A DNA stretch of 28,654 bases, taken from JADJOY01 sp046331705 [NCBI: bacterium]. Its GTDB lineage: Bacteria > JADJOY01. Location: contig JAXLQJ010000076.1 of the NCBI GenBank assembly GCA_046331705.1, forward strand, positions 1 to 28,654, given 5' to 3'. The notes beneath the pieces were generated by a model. The model saw nothing but the letters and a program-made list of their open reading frames with translations, searched no databases and was not told the DNA's origin. The position numbers were made by a program, and so were the translations under genes. Positions 14,872 through 23,579 of the stretch are shown in pieces; the stretch's first letter is position 1; every line of letters begins with the position of its first letter.

Positions 14872-17040
14872 TCAACCGTCGAGCATGACCCGCACGAGCT
14901 CGAGCAGCTTGGCCGGGGTGAACGGCTTCGCGAGCAGCATGTCGCCCTCGCCAAGCAGGCCCTTGCGCACCAGCTCGTCGGCGGGATAGCCGGAGAGATA
15001 GAGCACCGGGAGATCGGCGCGCGCCGCGCGCAGCTCGTCGTAGAGCGCCTTGCCGGGAGTCATCGGCATCATCGCGTCGGTGATCAGCAGCTGGACGTCG
15101 TCGCGGTGAGCGGCGAAGAGCTCGCGCGCCACGGACGGCGCGTTCGCGGCCAGCACGCGATGCCCGTGCGCCGCGAGCGAGCGTTGCAGGAGCTCGAGCA
15201 GGATCGGGTCGTCCTCCACGACCAGCAAGGTCTCGGTGCCGTTGAGCGAGCGCTCGGCCGGTGGCTCGGTGCGCTTCGCGGGGGATGCGACCGAGCGCGG
15301 AAGGTAGAGCGTGAAGCACGAACCGGCCGCGATCGCGCTCTGGACGTCGATGAACCCACCGTGCTGGGTGACGATGGTGGAGACCAGCGCGAGCCCCAGC
15401 CCGGTTCCCTCGTCCTCGGGCTTGGTCGTGAAGAAGGGCTCGAAGATGCGTGTGAGTAGCGCTTCGTCGATTCCGGCGCCGGCGTCCTTCACCAGCACGC
15501 ACACGTACGCGCCCGGTGGCACGTGGCTCGGGCGGTCGAGGTCGCCCTCGGCCAGCACGCGATCGCAGGTGGCGATGGTGATGGTGCCGTGGCCTGGCGT
15601 CGCGTCGCGCGCGTTGGTCACCAGGTTCACGATCGCCTGGTCGAGATGGGTCGGATCGATGCAGATGGTGGCCTCACGGCTCGCGAGCTCGGTGACGATG
15701 GCGATCCGGTCGCCCGCCAGGCGATCGAGCATTCGCTGTAGCGAGCGGATCGCGTGGTTGACGTCGACGGGCACCGGCGCGGGCGTGGGCTTGCGCGCGA
15801 ACGTGAGCAGCTGGCGGGCGATGTCCGCGCCGCGTTGTGTCGCGTCCGCGATGGTCTCGAGATCCGTCCGCAGCTGCGCCGGCAGGGACGGGTTCCTGAG
15901 CGCGAGCTCGGCCGTCGCCGCGATCGCCGTGAGCACGTTGTTGAAGTCGTGCGCCACGCCGGCGGCGAGCTTGCCGAGGTTCTCGAGCCGCTTGGCGTGG
16001 AGACCGCCGGCGTCCGCGCGTGGGAGGATCGGATCGCTCGCGCCCTCCGAGCGCGGCTGCGGCGCGTTGGCGCTGGATGGCGACGCCGTCCGCCCTGCGC
16101 CGCGCTCGCTCGGTTGCGCCTCCTCCGCCGCGGCCAGTCCGGCGCGCGAGATCGCGAGGGCGGCGAAGTGGCAGGCGATCTCGACGAACGCCGGATGGCG
16201 CTCGTTCGGCATGCGCGCGTCGCGGAAGTAGAGCGCGAAGGTCCCGAGGAGCTCGCCGCGCGGATCGAGGATGGGCGCGGACCAGCACGCGGCGATGCCG
16301 TGGCCGCGCGCCAGCTCGCGAAATCGGGCGCAGAGCGGGTCCTGCTCGATGTCGGTCACGAGCACGGGCAGGCGACGATGGGCGGCGGTTCCGCAGACTC
16401 CCAGCCCCTCGCCGATCGGCACCCCGTCGATCGACGCGACACAGCCGGACGGGAAGCCGGGGGCGGCGGCGCAACGCAGCCGTTGCGTCTCGCGGTCGAG
16501 CACGAGGATGGCGCCCAGCACGCCGGGATCCTGGGACTCGATCATCGCGATCAGGCTCTCGAGCGTGTGCCGCAGCGGGGCACCTGCGGCGATCCGTTCG
16601 ACGACCGCCATCTGGCCGAGGAGCTCGCCGAAGGTGCGCTTCCACTCGGTGAGGTCGACGTAGCCGCCGATGATCCGCGTGGGGTGGTTGGCCGCGTCCA
16701 CGACGGTCGAGAGCCGCAACAAGATCCAGCGGTCGGAGCCGTCGTGGTGCTGCATGCGGAATTCCAAGCGCGCGGTCGGCCAGCGCTGCTCGCGGCACGA
16801 GCGCAGGAAGGCGAGCACCCGTTCGCGGTCGTGGGGGTGGACGTGTCGCTGCCAAGCGTCGATGCCGCCGAGGCGCGCGTCCGAGCCATGGCCGAGAAGG
16901 CGCGGCCAGCTGGGCGAGAGCGCCACGACCCCGCTTTCGAGGTCCCAGTCGAGCAGCACGACCTTGGACGACAGGGGAGTGCTGGCGGCGAGCAACGACG
17001 TGACCGCAGCGGTATCCGTGGGTGATCCCGGAAATCTCAT
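14872..17040 (-). CDS. PAS-GAF hybrid histidine kinase with C-terminal receiver domain
   Basis: 722 residues from ATG 17040, preceded by AGGAAA. Domain order: PAS (about 25-135, ending YVDLTEWKR), GAF (about 148-300, with CWSAPILDPRGELLGTF), and a low-complexity linker (300-345). Next come HisKA with the H-box GVAHDFNNVL (His364), HATPase_c with N-box VNLVTNARDA (Asn476), G1 box DAGAGID and GTGLGLAL, then a receiver domain (about 603-720) with phosphoacceptor Asp655 in ITDAMMP and Lys705 in KPFTP. No membrane segment or signal, so a soluble sensor. It should autophosphorylate on His364 and pass phosphate to its own receiver. No output domain or response regulator is adjacent. It is a clear paralogue of the kinase at 17539-20016. 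The input signal is unknown; GAF/PAS suggest a small ligand, redox or light cue. Confidence 0.93.
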   Translation of the reverse strand: MRFPGSPTDTAAVTSLLAASTPLSSKVVLLDWDLESGVVALSPSWPRLLGHGSDARLGGIDAWQRHVHPHDRERVLAFLRSCREQRWPTARLEFRMQHHDGSDRWILLRLSTVVDAANHPTRIIGGYVDLTEWKRTFGELLGQMAVVERIAAGAPLRHTLESLIAMIESQDPGVLGAILVLDRETQRLRCAAAPGFPSGCVASIDGVPIGEGLGVCGTAAHRRLPVLVTDIEQDPLCARFRELARGHGIAACWSAPILDPRGELLGTFALYFRDARMPNERHPAFVEIACHFAALAISRAGLAAAEEAQPSERGAGRTASPSSANAPQPRSEGASDPILPRADAGGLHAKRLENLGKLAAGVAHDFNNVLTAIAATAELALRNPSLPAQLRTDLETIADATQRGADIARQLLTFARKPTPAPVPVDVNHAIRSLQRMLDRLAGDRIAIVTELASREATICIDPTHLDQAIVNLVTNARDATPGHGTITIATCDRVLAEGDLDRPSHVPPGAYVCVLVKDAGAGIDEALLTRIFEPFFTTKPEDEGTGLGLALVSTIVTQHGGFIDVQSAIAAGSCFTLYLPRSVASPAKRTEPPAERSLNGTETLLVVEDDPILLELLQRSLAAHGHRVLAANAPSVARELFAAHRDDVQLLITDAMMPMTPGKALYDELRAARADLPVLYLSGYPADELVRKGLLGEGDMLLAKPFTPAKLLELVRVMLDG

Positions 17041-17538
17041 CGGTTTCCTGGTGCCACCGACGATTCCAGCGGACCCCGCGGGGTGCTCGCGAAGGCGATC
17101 CGCGCGGTGCGGAGGGGCGCGACCGCGCCCGCTCCCACGCCGCGGAATCGGGGCGCGATTGCTCGCCGGCTCGTTGCTCGCCGATCGACTGCGTGGCAGG
17201 GGGTTGGGGCGAAAAGCGGCATCGGTTGCCGTCCTTTTTGGTTAGGTATTGCTCACCTCGAGTATTGTAACTCACCCTGCCGTTCACAACCGGTGGGTGA
17301 GCCGGGGCGCTGGTTCGCGTTCGGAAAATCAACGAAACCAGAAGTCTTATTATTTGGCTGGGTTAGCGGCTAACAGTGGTCGGGCGTTTTGCCCGGCTCG
17401 CCGGTGAGCGGCTTCTTTCGTGGCTCGCCCGCTGCGAGCTCGCTGAAACCCGACCAAGAGGATCGTGTTTTCGCCTACGACGGTGCGAGGTTGGCCCGCG
17501 CGATGCGCTAGGGGCCGGTTGCCGTGCGCGGCGGTGCG
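17041..17538. promoter_or_regulatory. 498-base spacer between kinase genes with AT-rich repeat cluster
   Basis: No coding frame is convincing here. It precedes the 14872-17040 kinase and follows the 17539-20016 kinase, both on the minus strand, so it should hold the first gene's promoter and the second gene's 3' end. An AT-rich island (about 17225-17360) contrasts with the GC-rich flanks. It contains direct and inverted repeats (entered separately), a minus-strand TACAAT at 17269-17264 that could be a -10, and small hairpins GTTAG-CGG-CTAAC (17363-17375) and CGGGC-GTTTT-GCCCG (17382-17396). The hairpins have no T tract after them. Confidence 0.5.
17246..17302. repeat. Direct and inverted GGTGAG / CTCACC repeats, candidate operator
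   Basis: GTATTGCTCACC (17246-17257) recurs as GTATTGTAACTCACC (17262-17276), giving CTCACC boxes 19 bases apart, near two helical turns. A third box in opposite orientation, GGTGAGC (17296-17302), pairs with GCTCACC (17251-17257). The minus-strand -10-like TACAAT overlaps the second box, so a bound protein could control the downstream kinase. Not matched to a known regulator. Confidence 0.45.
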
Positions 17539-20016
17539 TCAGCTTCCCAGGACCTGGCGAATCCGTGCGATCAGCTTGGACGGGGTGAATGGCTTGGGCA
17601 GGAAGGGGTCTTCCTTGCGAAGGATGTTGCGCCGGACCAGCTCGTCGAGGGGGTAGCCCGACATGAAGAGCACGTCGAGGTCGGGGCGCTGCTTGCGCAG
17701 CTCGTCGAAGAGCTGCCTCCCGTCCACGGTCGGCAGCACGGTATCCGTCAGCAACAGCGCGATCGGTCCGCGTTCGGCGTCGCTGGCCGCTTGCGCCTCC
17801 GCAGCGGAAGTCGCCGTCAGCACCCGGTAGCCGAACGACTCGAGCGCTCGCCGCACCAGCTCGAGCAACATCGGATCGTCCTCGGCGACCAGCACCGTCT
17901 CGGTGCCGCGGGGAGTGGGCACCGGTGCCGGCAGTGGCGCCTCGCGCGTCACCGCAACCTGCTGGCAACGCGGGAAGTAAAGCGTGAAGCAGGTGCCCCG
18001 TCCGGGCGCGGATGTGACGTCGATCACTCCGGCGTGCTGGGCGACGAGCTGCGCGACCAGCGCCAGGCCGAGACCGGTGCCGACGTCGCGTGGCTTGGTG
18101 GTGAAGAAAGGCTCGAAGATGCGGCTGCGAACGCTCTCGTCGATGCCGGATCCGGAATCGCTCACGCGGATGAGCACGTGCTCGCCAGGTGCGACTCCCT
18201 GGGGGCGCTCGGGATCGGCCTCGCCGAGCACGCGCACGTCGGTCTCGATCGCGATGGTGCCGGGACCCGAGATCGCGTCGCGCGCGTTGGTGACCAGGTT
18301 CACCAGCACCTGGTCGAGGTGGGTGGGATCGATGAGGATCGTCGTCTCGGCGCGCGCGAGCCGCGTGGTGATCGCGACCTCCTCACCCACCAGGCGCGCG
18401 AGCATGCGAAGCACGGCGCGGACGCTCTCGTTCGCATCGAGGGCCACCGGATTGGAAGCCTGCTTGTTGGCGAACGCGAGCAGCTGACGGGTGATCTCGA
18501 CGCCGCGCTGCGTGGCCTCGGCGATCGCGGACAGGTCCGCGCGGATCCGCTCGGGCGGCGTCATGCCGGAAAGGGCGAGCTCGGTCACCGCCGAGATCAC
18601 GGTGAGCACGTTGTTGAAGTCGTGGGCGACGCCCGCGGCCAGGCGGCCGAGGCTCTCGAGCTTCTGGGCCTGAAGGCGCTGCGTTTCCCGCTCGCGTTCC
18701 TCGAGCTCCGCCCGCTTGCGCTCGGTGACGTCGAGGACCGTTCCGGTGACTCGAACCGGCCGGCCGTCGGCATCGAGGATCGGGCGGGACTGGATCCGAA
18801 CGTGGCGCAGCGGTCCGAGCGCGGGATGGGTGCGCAGCTCTCCTTCCAGCGGCTCGGAGGTGCCCTGCAGCCGGCGCTGCTTCTCGGCGAGCTCATCGAG
18901 GTCGTCCGGGTGGATCAGGGGCGCGAAGCCCGCGAACGTGGGCGCGCCGAGCGCCGGGTCGCGATGGAAGATCCGGAACATCTCCGCGGACCAGCGAATC
19001 TCTCCCGTCGCGAGATCGAGCTCCCAGCTACCCAGCCGTGCTTGGGCTTGGGCCTCGGCGAGGCGCCGCTCGCTAGCGCGCAGGGAGGACTCTTCGCGGT
19101 CGCGGGTGATCGCGATCGCGGCGATGTGGGTGGCCGTCTCCACCCAGCGGCGGTGGCGCTCCTCGGGCAGGCTCGGCTGGCGCGCGTACATCGCGAAGGT
19201 GCCGAGCACGCGTTGCGCGGAATCGAAGATGGGTGTCGACCAGCAGGCTGCGAGACCGTGCGCCAGCGCCAGCGCGCGCCAATCCTTCCAGAGCGGGTCG
19301 GTGGCGATGTCCGCCACCACCACCGGTGCCGCGCGGTACGCGGCCGTGCCGCACGATCCGCTGCCCTCGGCGATCGCGACCCCTTCGAGCGCGGCCGTGT
19401 AGCTCGCCGGCAGCCGGGGGCCCGCACAATGGCGCAAGCGCCGACCGCTGGCGTCCACCAGGAGCACCGACCCGAAGATCTCGGGTGCTTGCGATTCGAG
19501 GAGCCGCACCAGCGACTCGAGGATCTCGGTCAGCGGCCCGCCCGTGGCCACGCGCTCGAGAACCGCCATCTGCGCCAGCAGCACCTCCTCGGTCTGGCGA
19601 CGTTCCGTGACGTCGACCGCCTGGGCGAGCACCCGGATGGGATGGCCCGCGTCGTCGCGAACCACCGCGCCCTGAATCGACATCCACCGGTAGGAGCCGT
19701 CGCGATGCACGAGGCGCAGCTCCAGGCGGGGAGCGTCGGTCGGGTGCTGCCGCAAGGCGCGCACCGCGGCCTCCGCGGCCCCGCGATCCTCGGGATGGAC
19801 ACGGTTCGCCCAGGCCAGCGGATCGTCCGGCAGCTCGTCCTCGCGGAGGCCGAGCTCGAGTCGGCAGCCCGGGGAAAACCACACCCGGCCGGACGCGAGG
19901 TCCCAGTCGATCCAGGCGAGGCTCGCTCCCTCGAGCGCCGCGGCGATGGGCGAGGGGAGGCGCTTGGCCTCGCCGGGCCCCGGCGTGGTCGGCGGTGTCG
20001 CGAGCGGGGTGACCAT
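17539..20016 (-). CDS. PAS-GAF-PAS hybrid histidine kinase with C-terminal receiver domain
   Basis: 825 residues if it starts at ATG 20016. A TTG at 20103 would add 29 Arg/Pro-rich residues, and neither start has a strong ribosome site. Order: PAS (about 33-140, ending DVTERRQ), GAF (about 152-304, CWSTPIFDSAQRVLGTF), second PAS (about 320-433, ending VLDVTERKR), and a short coiled coil. HisKA follows with GVAHDFNNVL (His465), then HATPase_c with VNLVTNARDA (Asn577), SDSGSGID and GTGLGLAL, and a receiver with Asp758 in LLTDTVLP and a KPFTP lysine. Soluble, with no membrane segment. Compared with the neighbouring kinase at 14872-17040 it has one extra PAS domain but otherwise aligns throughout, so the pair arose by duplication followed by PAS gain or loss. 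No response regulator with an output domain is adjacent; phosphate may pass to an unlinked partner. Confidence 0.92.
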   Translation of the reverse strand: MVTPLATPPTTPGPGEAKRLPSPIAAALEGASLAWIDWDLASGRVWFSPGCRLELGLREDELPDDPLAWANRVHPEDRGAAEAAVRALRQHPTDAPRLELRLVHRDGSYRWMSIQGAVVRDDAGHPIRVLAQAVDVTERRQTEEVLLAQMAVLERVATGGPLTEILESLVRLLESQAPEIFGSVLLVDASGRRLRHCAGPRLPASYTAALEGVAIAEGSGSCGTAAYRAAPVVVADIATDPLWKDWRALALAHGLAACWSTPIFDSAQRVLGTFAMYARQPSLPEERHRRWVETATHIAAIAITRDREESSLRASERRLAEAQAQARLGSWELDLATGEIRWSAEMFRIFHRDPALGAPTFAGFAPLIHPDDLDELAEKQRRLQGTSEPLEGELRTHPALGPLRHVRIQSRPILDADGRPVRVTGTVLDVTERKRAELEERERETQRLQAQKLESLGRLAAGVAHDFNNVLTVISAVTELALSGMTPPERIRADLSAIAEATQRGVEITRQLLAFANKQASNPVALDANESVRAVLRMLARLVGEEVAITTRLARAETTILIDPTHLDQVLVNLVTNARDAISGPGTIAIETDVRVLGEADPERPQGVAPGEHVLIRVSDSGSGIDESVRSRIFEPFFTTKPRDVGTGLGLALVAQLVAQHAGVIDVTSAPGRGTCFTLYFPRCQQVAVTREAPLPAPVPTPRGTETVLVAEDDPMLLELVRRALESFGYRVLTATSAAEAQAASDAERGPIALLLTDTVLPTVDGRQLFDELRKQRPDLDVLFMSGYPLDELVRRNILRKEDPFLPKPFTPSKLIARIRQVLGS

Positions 20017-20155
20017 GCGTTCGAACGCGCCGCAGGGCGGGCGCGCCTCATGCCGTGACGGTCGCGGGAGGGTGGCCTTGCACCGCGATGCCAACGCTCT
20101 CAATTACCCCAGCCACTCGCCTCATTCAACGGTCCGGACACGAGCGCGCCCCCGC

Positions 20156-22201
20156 TCACCGACCGAGCCGCGCGTGCCCGATCCCCTGCGGCGAGAGCGT
20201 CGTGTGCACCGGATTCGTCAAGCTCGCCGCACGCGTGTCGTAGGCGAGCAGCGAGACCCGTTCGCCGGGGGCGCCCTCGAGGTCGACCTCCACGGCATCG
20301 GGAGAAATCCGGATGTCGCGGAAACGTCGATCCGCGAGCGTCACGAGCTTCTCCGACTCGCCGATCAGCGCCATGCCGTTCGCGAGGATCGGTGCAAGCA
20401 CCACGTAGTCGAAGTCGAAGGCCTTGCCGCGCGGCTCGAGCTCCACCGCGTCGGAGACGACGCTGGCGGTCTGGCGTCGCCAATCGTAGGCGACCATCGG
20501 AGCGTGGATGTCGAGGTCGCGCGACGGATCGACGCGCCAATCGCGGATCTCGTCGGGCAGCACGAAGAGATCGTCGATGGGGCGGCCGTAGTCGATCGCG
20601 GCGAAGAGGCCGTCGAGGAATCGCCGCACGTCGTCGCCTCGCCACAGCGCGTAGGCCGCGAGGTACGTCCAGCGTCCCAAGCCGGCGCGCTCCGAGTAGG
20701 TGCTAACCGTGTAGGGACGCTGATGGGGCAGGAACATCGCGTCGAGCGGGGTCGCGGGGCGGTCGGGCTTGAGCAGCACGCCGTCGGCGCGGCACGTGCG
20801 GTTCAGCAAGGTGGCATCGCCCGCGCCGAGGCCATCGCCCGATCCGACCATGCCCGCGCTCAAGGCGCTCACCAGCGCCTCCTGCTCGTTTTGATGCTCG
20901 TCGAGGAGGTCGCGCTGGTTGGGCGCGCTCAGGAAGTTGTCCTTGAACGGCCACACGCCGACGGCGGCGGCGAGCATGCTGGTGGTGTGGAACGCGGGCC
21001 AGTACATCGTCTTGGGCGCTCCCGCCAGGTAGTCGATGGAGACGCGCGCCGTGGTGACGTTGGGGTGGCGCGGCTTGTCGAGGAAGTGGCCAGGGCCCGG
21101 CATGCAGAGCTGGACCGTGAGGCCGGCGTCGGCGGCGGCCTGCGCGAGGTTCGTCATCCAGGTCTCGGCGCGACCGAGCTGCTGCCGCAGCCACGGCACG
21201 CCCCAGAACTGGGCCATGAGCCAGTCCTGCTCGTAGGTGATCGCACCCCAGCGCGCGGCGTCGGCCATGAGCTCGTCGAAGACGCCGCGCTCGACGGGAA
21301 ACGCCATGTCGGGATCGCCGCCGCCCTGCACGAACGCGTAGCGGCTCGCGTAGTCGTTGTCGGGAGCGAACCAGCGGTTGTGGAGCACCAGCGGCAGCCC
21401 GAGGCGGGCGCGAAACGCGGCGAGGCCGTCGGGGAACATCCAGGGTTGCGGCTGCCAGCTCACCAGCCCGCCGAGGGGGCCGCTACGGGTGGCTTCCTTG
21501 AAGTACCACCAGGAATCGAGCTGGACGTAGCCGAAGGGGATGCCGCGAGCCTCGGCGTCGCGCTTCACCGCGAGCAGCGTCTCGGACTCGTTTCGATCGG
21601 GGGCGGTGGCGTAGTAGTAGATCGCGCCGTTGTCGGTCCAATAGCCGAGCCGCGCGAGCCCGGTGTCGGCGTAGCGATCGGGGACCGAGCCGCCCAGGCG
21701 CTCGCGGAGCGCCGCGCCCCAGCGCTCCATCGTCGCGTTGATGCCGTGGCCGCGGACCAGCAGAAAGTCGTGGGTGAAGCCGGGCGGAACCGATTCCAGC
21801 TCTCCCTCGAGGCCCGAGTGCAGCGCGCCGTCGGCGAACCACACGAGCGATTCGAAGGGATGGTCCACCGGCGAGAAGACCACCACCTCGAGGTCGTCGC
21901 CGAAGACGATCAGCGGGCCGTTGGTGCGGATCGCGCTGCGCGTCGGAGGCGCCATCGGCTCCATCGTGAACGTGAGCACGTGCTGGAACGAGGCGCCGAG
22001 GGGAATGGGCGGGTACTCGATCGAGGGCGACGTGAAGGCGCCGGTCGCGATCCCCGTGGCGCCCGCCGGCAGCGAGCGCGTCACGACGGCGACGCCGTCG
22101 CGGGGGCTCGCCGCGCCGCTGGCGCCGTCGGAGCAGCCACTGCTCGCGAGCCCCGAGCCGAGCCACAGGACGACGAGCCAGGCGCGCGCGCGGGATCTCA
22201 T
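20156..22201 (-). CDS. Large predicted lipoprotein with glycosidase-like TIM-barrel features
   Basis: 681 residues from ATG 22201; no clear ribosome site. The N-terminus is a lipoprotein-type signal (MRSRARAWLVVLWLG, then ASSGC with Cys23), so it is probably anchored to a membrane and faces the periplasm or surface. Residues about 35-170 look like a beta-sandwich and 180-470 like a barrel: LGYWTDNGAIYYY (185-197), FGYVQLDSWWYF (223-234), LVLHNRWFAPDNDY (271-284), YEQDWLMAQFWG (323-334), SIDYLAG (388-394) and GMVGSGDGLGAGD (450-462). A C-terminal beta domain follows. This alternation of aromatic/Asp motifs resembles GH31/GH36-type glycosidases, with Asp229 and Asp326 as possible catalytic acids. 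I cannot match it to a defined family, and an inactive or non-sugar role is possible. It diverges from the LpxH-like gene across only 47 bases. Confidence 0.7.
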   Translation of the reverse strand: MRSRARAWLVVLWLGSGLASSGCSDGASGAASPRDGVAVVTRSLPAGATGIATGAFTSPSIEYPPIPLGASFQHVLTFTMEPMAPPTRSAIRTNGPLIVFGDDLEVVVFSPVDHPFESLVWFADGALHSGLEGELESVPPGFTHDFLLVRGHGINATMERWGAALRERLGGSVPDRYADTGLARLGYWTDNGAIYYYATAPDRNESETLLAVKRDAEARGIPFGYVQLDSWWYFKEATRSGPLGGLVSWQPQPWMFPDGLAAFRARLGLPLVLHNRWFAPDNDYASRYAFVQGGGDPDMAFPVERGVFDELMADAARWGAITYEQDWLMAQFWGVPWLRQQLGRAETWMTNLAQAAADAGLTVQLCMPGPGHFLDKPRHPNVTTARVSIDYLAGAPKTMYWPAFHTTSMLAAAVGVWPFKDNFLSAPNQRDLLDEHQNEQEALVSALSAGMVGSGDGLGAGDATLLNRTCRADGVLLKPDRPATPLDAMFLPHQRPYTVSTYSERAGLGRWTYLAAYALWRGDDVRRFLDGLFAAIDYGRPIDDLFVLPDEIRDWRVDPSRDLDIHAPMVAYDWRRQTASVVSDAVELEPRGKAFDFDYVVLAPILANGMALIGESEKLVTLADRRFRDIRISPDAVEVDLEGAPGERVSLLAYDTRAASLTNPVHTTLSPQGIGHARLGR

Positions 22202-22248
22202 CGAGCCGCGGGGGTTGGCGATTCGGCGAGGGATGAGGCAAACATCGC

Positions 22249-23022
22249 GTGCCGATGACCGTGGACGAGAGCGCCGAGCGAGAGTACCGCGACGCGGTGG
22301 TGTTGAGCGACCTGCACCTGTGGGATCGCGACGAGCCGCGCTACCGCTCCGCGCTCGAGGTCTTGCGCGAGCTGCCCCGGGAGGTCGATCTCCTGGTGGT
22401 GCTCGGCGATCTCTTCGATTTCTGGATCGAGGAGAACGTGGTCTTGGTGGAGCGCTTCGCGGACGTCATCGCGGCGCTCGCCGCGATCCGCGCGCGCGGC
22501 GTGGCGGTGCTCTATTGCGAGGGGAACCACGATCTGCACCTCGAGGCGCATTTCGGCCGCGTCGTCGGTCTGGACACCTTCGCCGGCGAGCGCCGGCTGC
22601 GGGTCGCGGGGCGCGAGGTGAGCCTCTCGCACGGCGACCTCGTCAATCCGCGCGATCACGGCTACCTGTTCCTGCGCTGGTTGCTGCGAACGCAGGTCGT
22701 GCGCTGGCTGGCGCGCGCACTCCCCGCCGAGCTGGTGGTGACGATCGGCGAGCGCTCGAGTCGCAAATCGCGCGGCTACACGGCGCGAAAGAACGATCCG
22801 ATCCGCGAGCTCAGCCACGACTACGCGCGGGCGCGAATCGCCGCGGGCGCGGACGTGGTGGTGATCGGCCACACCCATCGGCCCGAGCGCACCGCGATCG
22901 CCGCCGCGAACGGGCGCCAGGGACTCTACGTCAACACCGGCTACTGGCCCGCCGATGGGCGCAAGACCTGGGCACGCATCAACGCGAACGGTGTCCATCT
23001 CTACGAGCTGGCTGCGCCCTGA
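22249..23022 (+). CDS. LpxH-like metallophosphoesterase (UDP-2,3-diacylglucosamine hydrolase family)
   Basis: 257 residues from GTG 22249; GAGG lies 11 bases upstream, and an ATG at 22255 is an alternative. All calcineurin-type metal motifs are present: DLHL (Asp21, His23), GDLFDFW (53-59), GNHD (92-95), SHGD (127-130) and GHTH (207-210). GDLFDFW and the segment DPIRELSHDYARARI resemble LpxH, which cleaves UDP-2,3-diacylglucosamine to lipid X and UMP in lipid A synthesis at the inner membrane. That would fit an outer-membrane organism. Other members of this phosphoesterase group have different substrates, and no other lpx gene is adjacent, so the specific step is inferred. An ArsC/Spx-like gene follows after 28 bases. 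Confidence 0.8.
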   Translation: MPMTVDESAEREYRDAVVLSDLHLWDRDEPRYRSALEVLRELPREVDLLVVLGDLFDFWIEENVVLVERFADVIAALAAIRARGVAVLYCEGNHDLHLEAHFGRVVGLDTFAGERRLRVAGREVSLSHGDLVNPRDHGYLFLRWLLRTQVVRWLARALPAELVVTIGERSSRKSRGYTARKNDPIRELSHDYARARIAAGADVVVIGHTHRPERTAIAAANGRQGLYVNTGYWPADGRKTWARINANGVHLYELAAP

Positions 23023-23050
23023 GCGCGCCGCGCTGCTGCGGAGCAAAGCC

Positions 23051-23407
23051 ATGACGATCTCGCTCTACGGAATCCCCACCTGCGACACCTGCCGCAAGGC
23101 GCGCGCATGGCTCACCGAGCGCGGGCTCGCGTACCAGTGGGTGGATCTGCGCGATTCGCCGCCTGCGCCGGAACGGGTCCGGGCGTGGGTGGCGGCGCTC
23201 ACGGCCAAGGCGCTGCGCAACACCAGCGGCGCGTCGTTCCGGGCGCTCGGCCCCGAGAAGGACGGCTGGGACGACTCGCGCTGGGCCGAGGAGCTCGCTC
23301 GCGATCCGATGCTCGTCAAACGCCCGGTGCTCGAGATCGACGGCGAGGCGCGCGCCGTGGGCTTCAAGCCGGAGGCCTGGGCGCGGCTCGCGTCGCTCGC
23401 TGGTTAG
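23051..23407 (+). CDS. ArsC/Spx/YffB-family thioredoxin-fold protein
   Basis: 118 residues from ATG 23051, 28 bases after the phosphoesterase stop and likely cotranscribed. The start MTISLYGIPTCDTCRKARAW is diagnostic for the ArsC/Spx/YffB superfamily, and KRPVL (90-94) supplies the conserved Arg and cis-Pro. The length matches YffB (about 118). Unlike most YffB proteins, which keep a single N-terminal Cys, it has Cys11-x-x-Cys14, the redox pair seen in Spx of Firmicutes. Function may be a glutathione- or thioredoxin-linked reductase. Arsenate reduction is possible but no other arsenic gene is nearby. Confidence 0.85.
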   Translation: MTISLYGIPTCDTCRKARAWLTERGLAYQWVDLRDSPPAPERVRAWVAALTAKALRNTSGASFRALGPEKDGWDDSRWAEELARDPMLVKRPVLEIDGEARAVGFKPEAWARLASLAG

Positions 23408-23579
23408 GTCATCGCGCTGGGCGTGAACGGCCCCTGCGCTCGCCGGGCCGGTGAAGGCGGGCGGCGGAGTGGGACCTTCGCCCCCGCGGGAAGGGTCGCG
23501 CGCCGCAGCGCCGCGAGCGGCGCGCCCCGATGAGGTAGAGTGTGCGGCCTTTTTTCGCGCGTTCAGCCGGAGGGCCCTC

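Noticed and set aside
17524-20058. 844-codon open frame on the + strand across the second kinase gene
   Set aside because: It mirrors the kinase codons on the opposite strand; the translation is low-complexity Arg/Ala/Gly/His with no motif, as expected from GC-rich codon bias.
20017-20103. Upstream TTG start that would lengthen the second kinase by 29 residues
   Set aside because: The added residues are Arg/Pro/Cys-rich and unlike any kinase N-terminus; the ATG at 20016 is a better start, though without a strong ribosome site.
19946-22258. 770-codon open frame on the + strand across the glycosidase-like gene
   Set aside because: Antisense shadow of a real gene with signal peptide and conserved motifs; the translation shows no domain.
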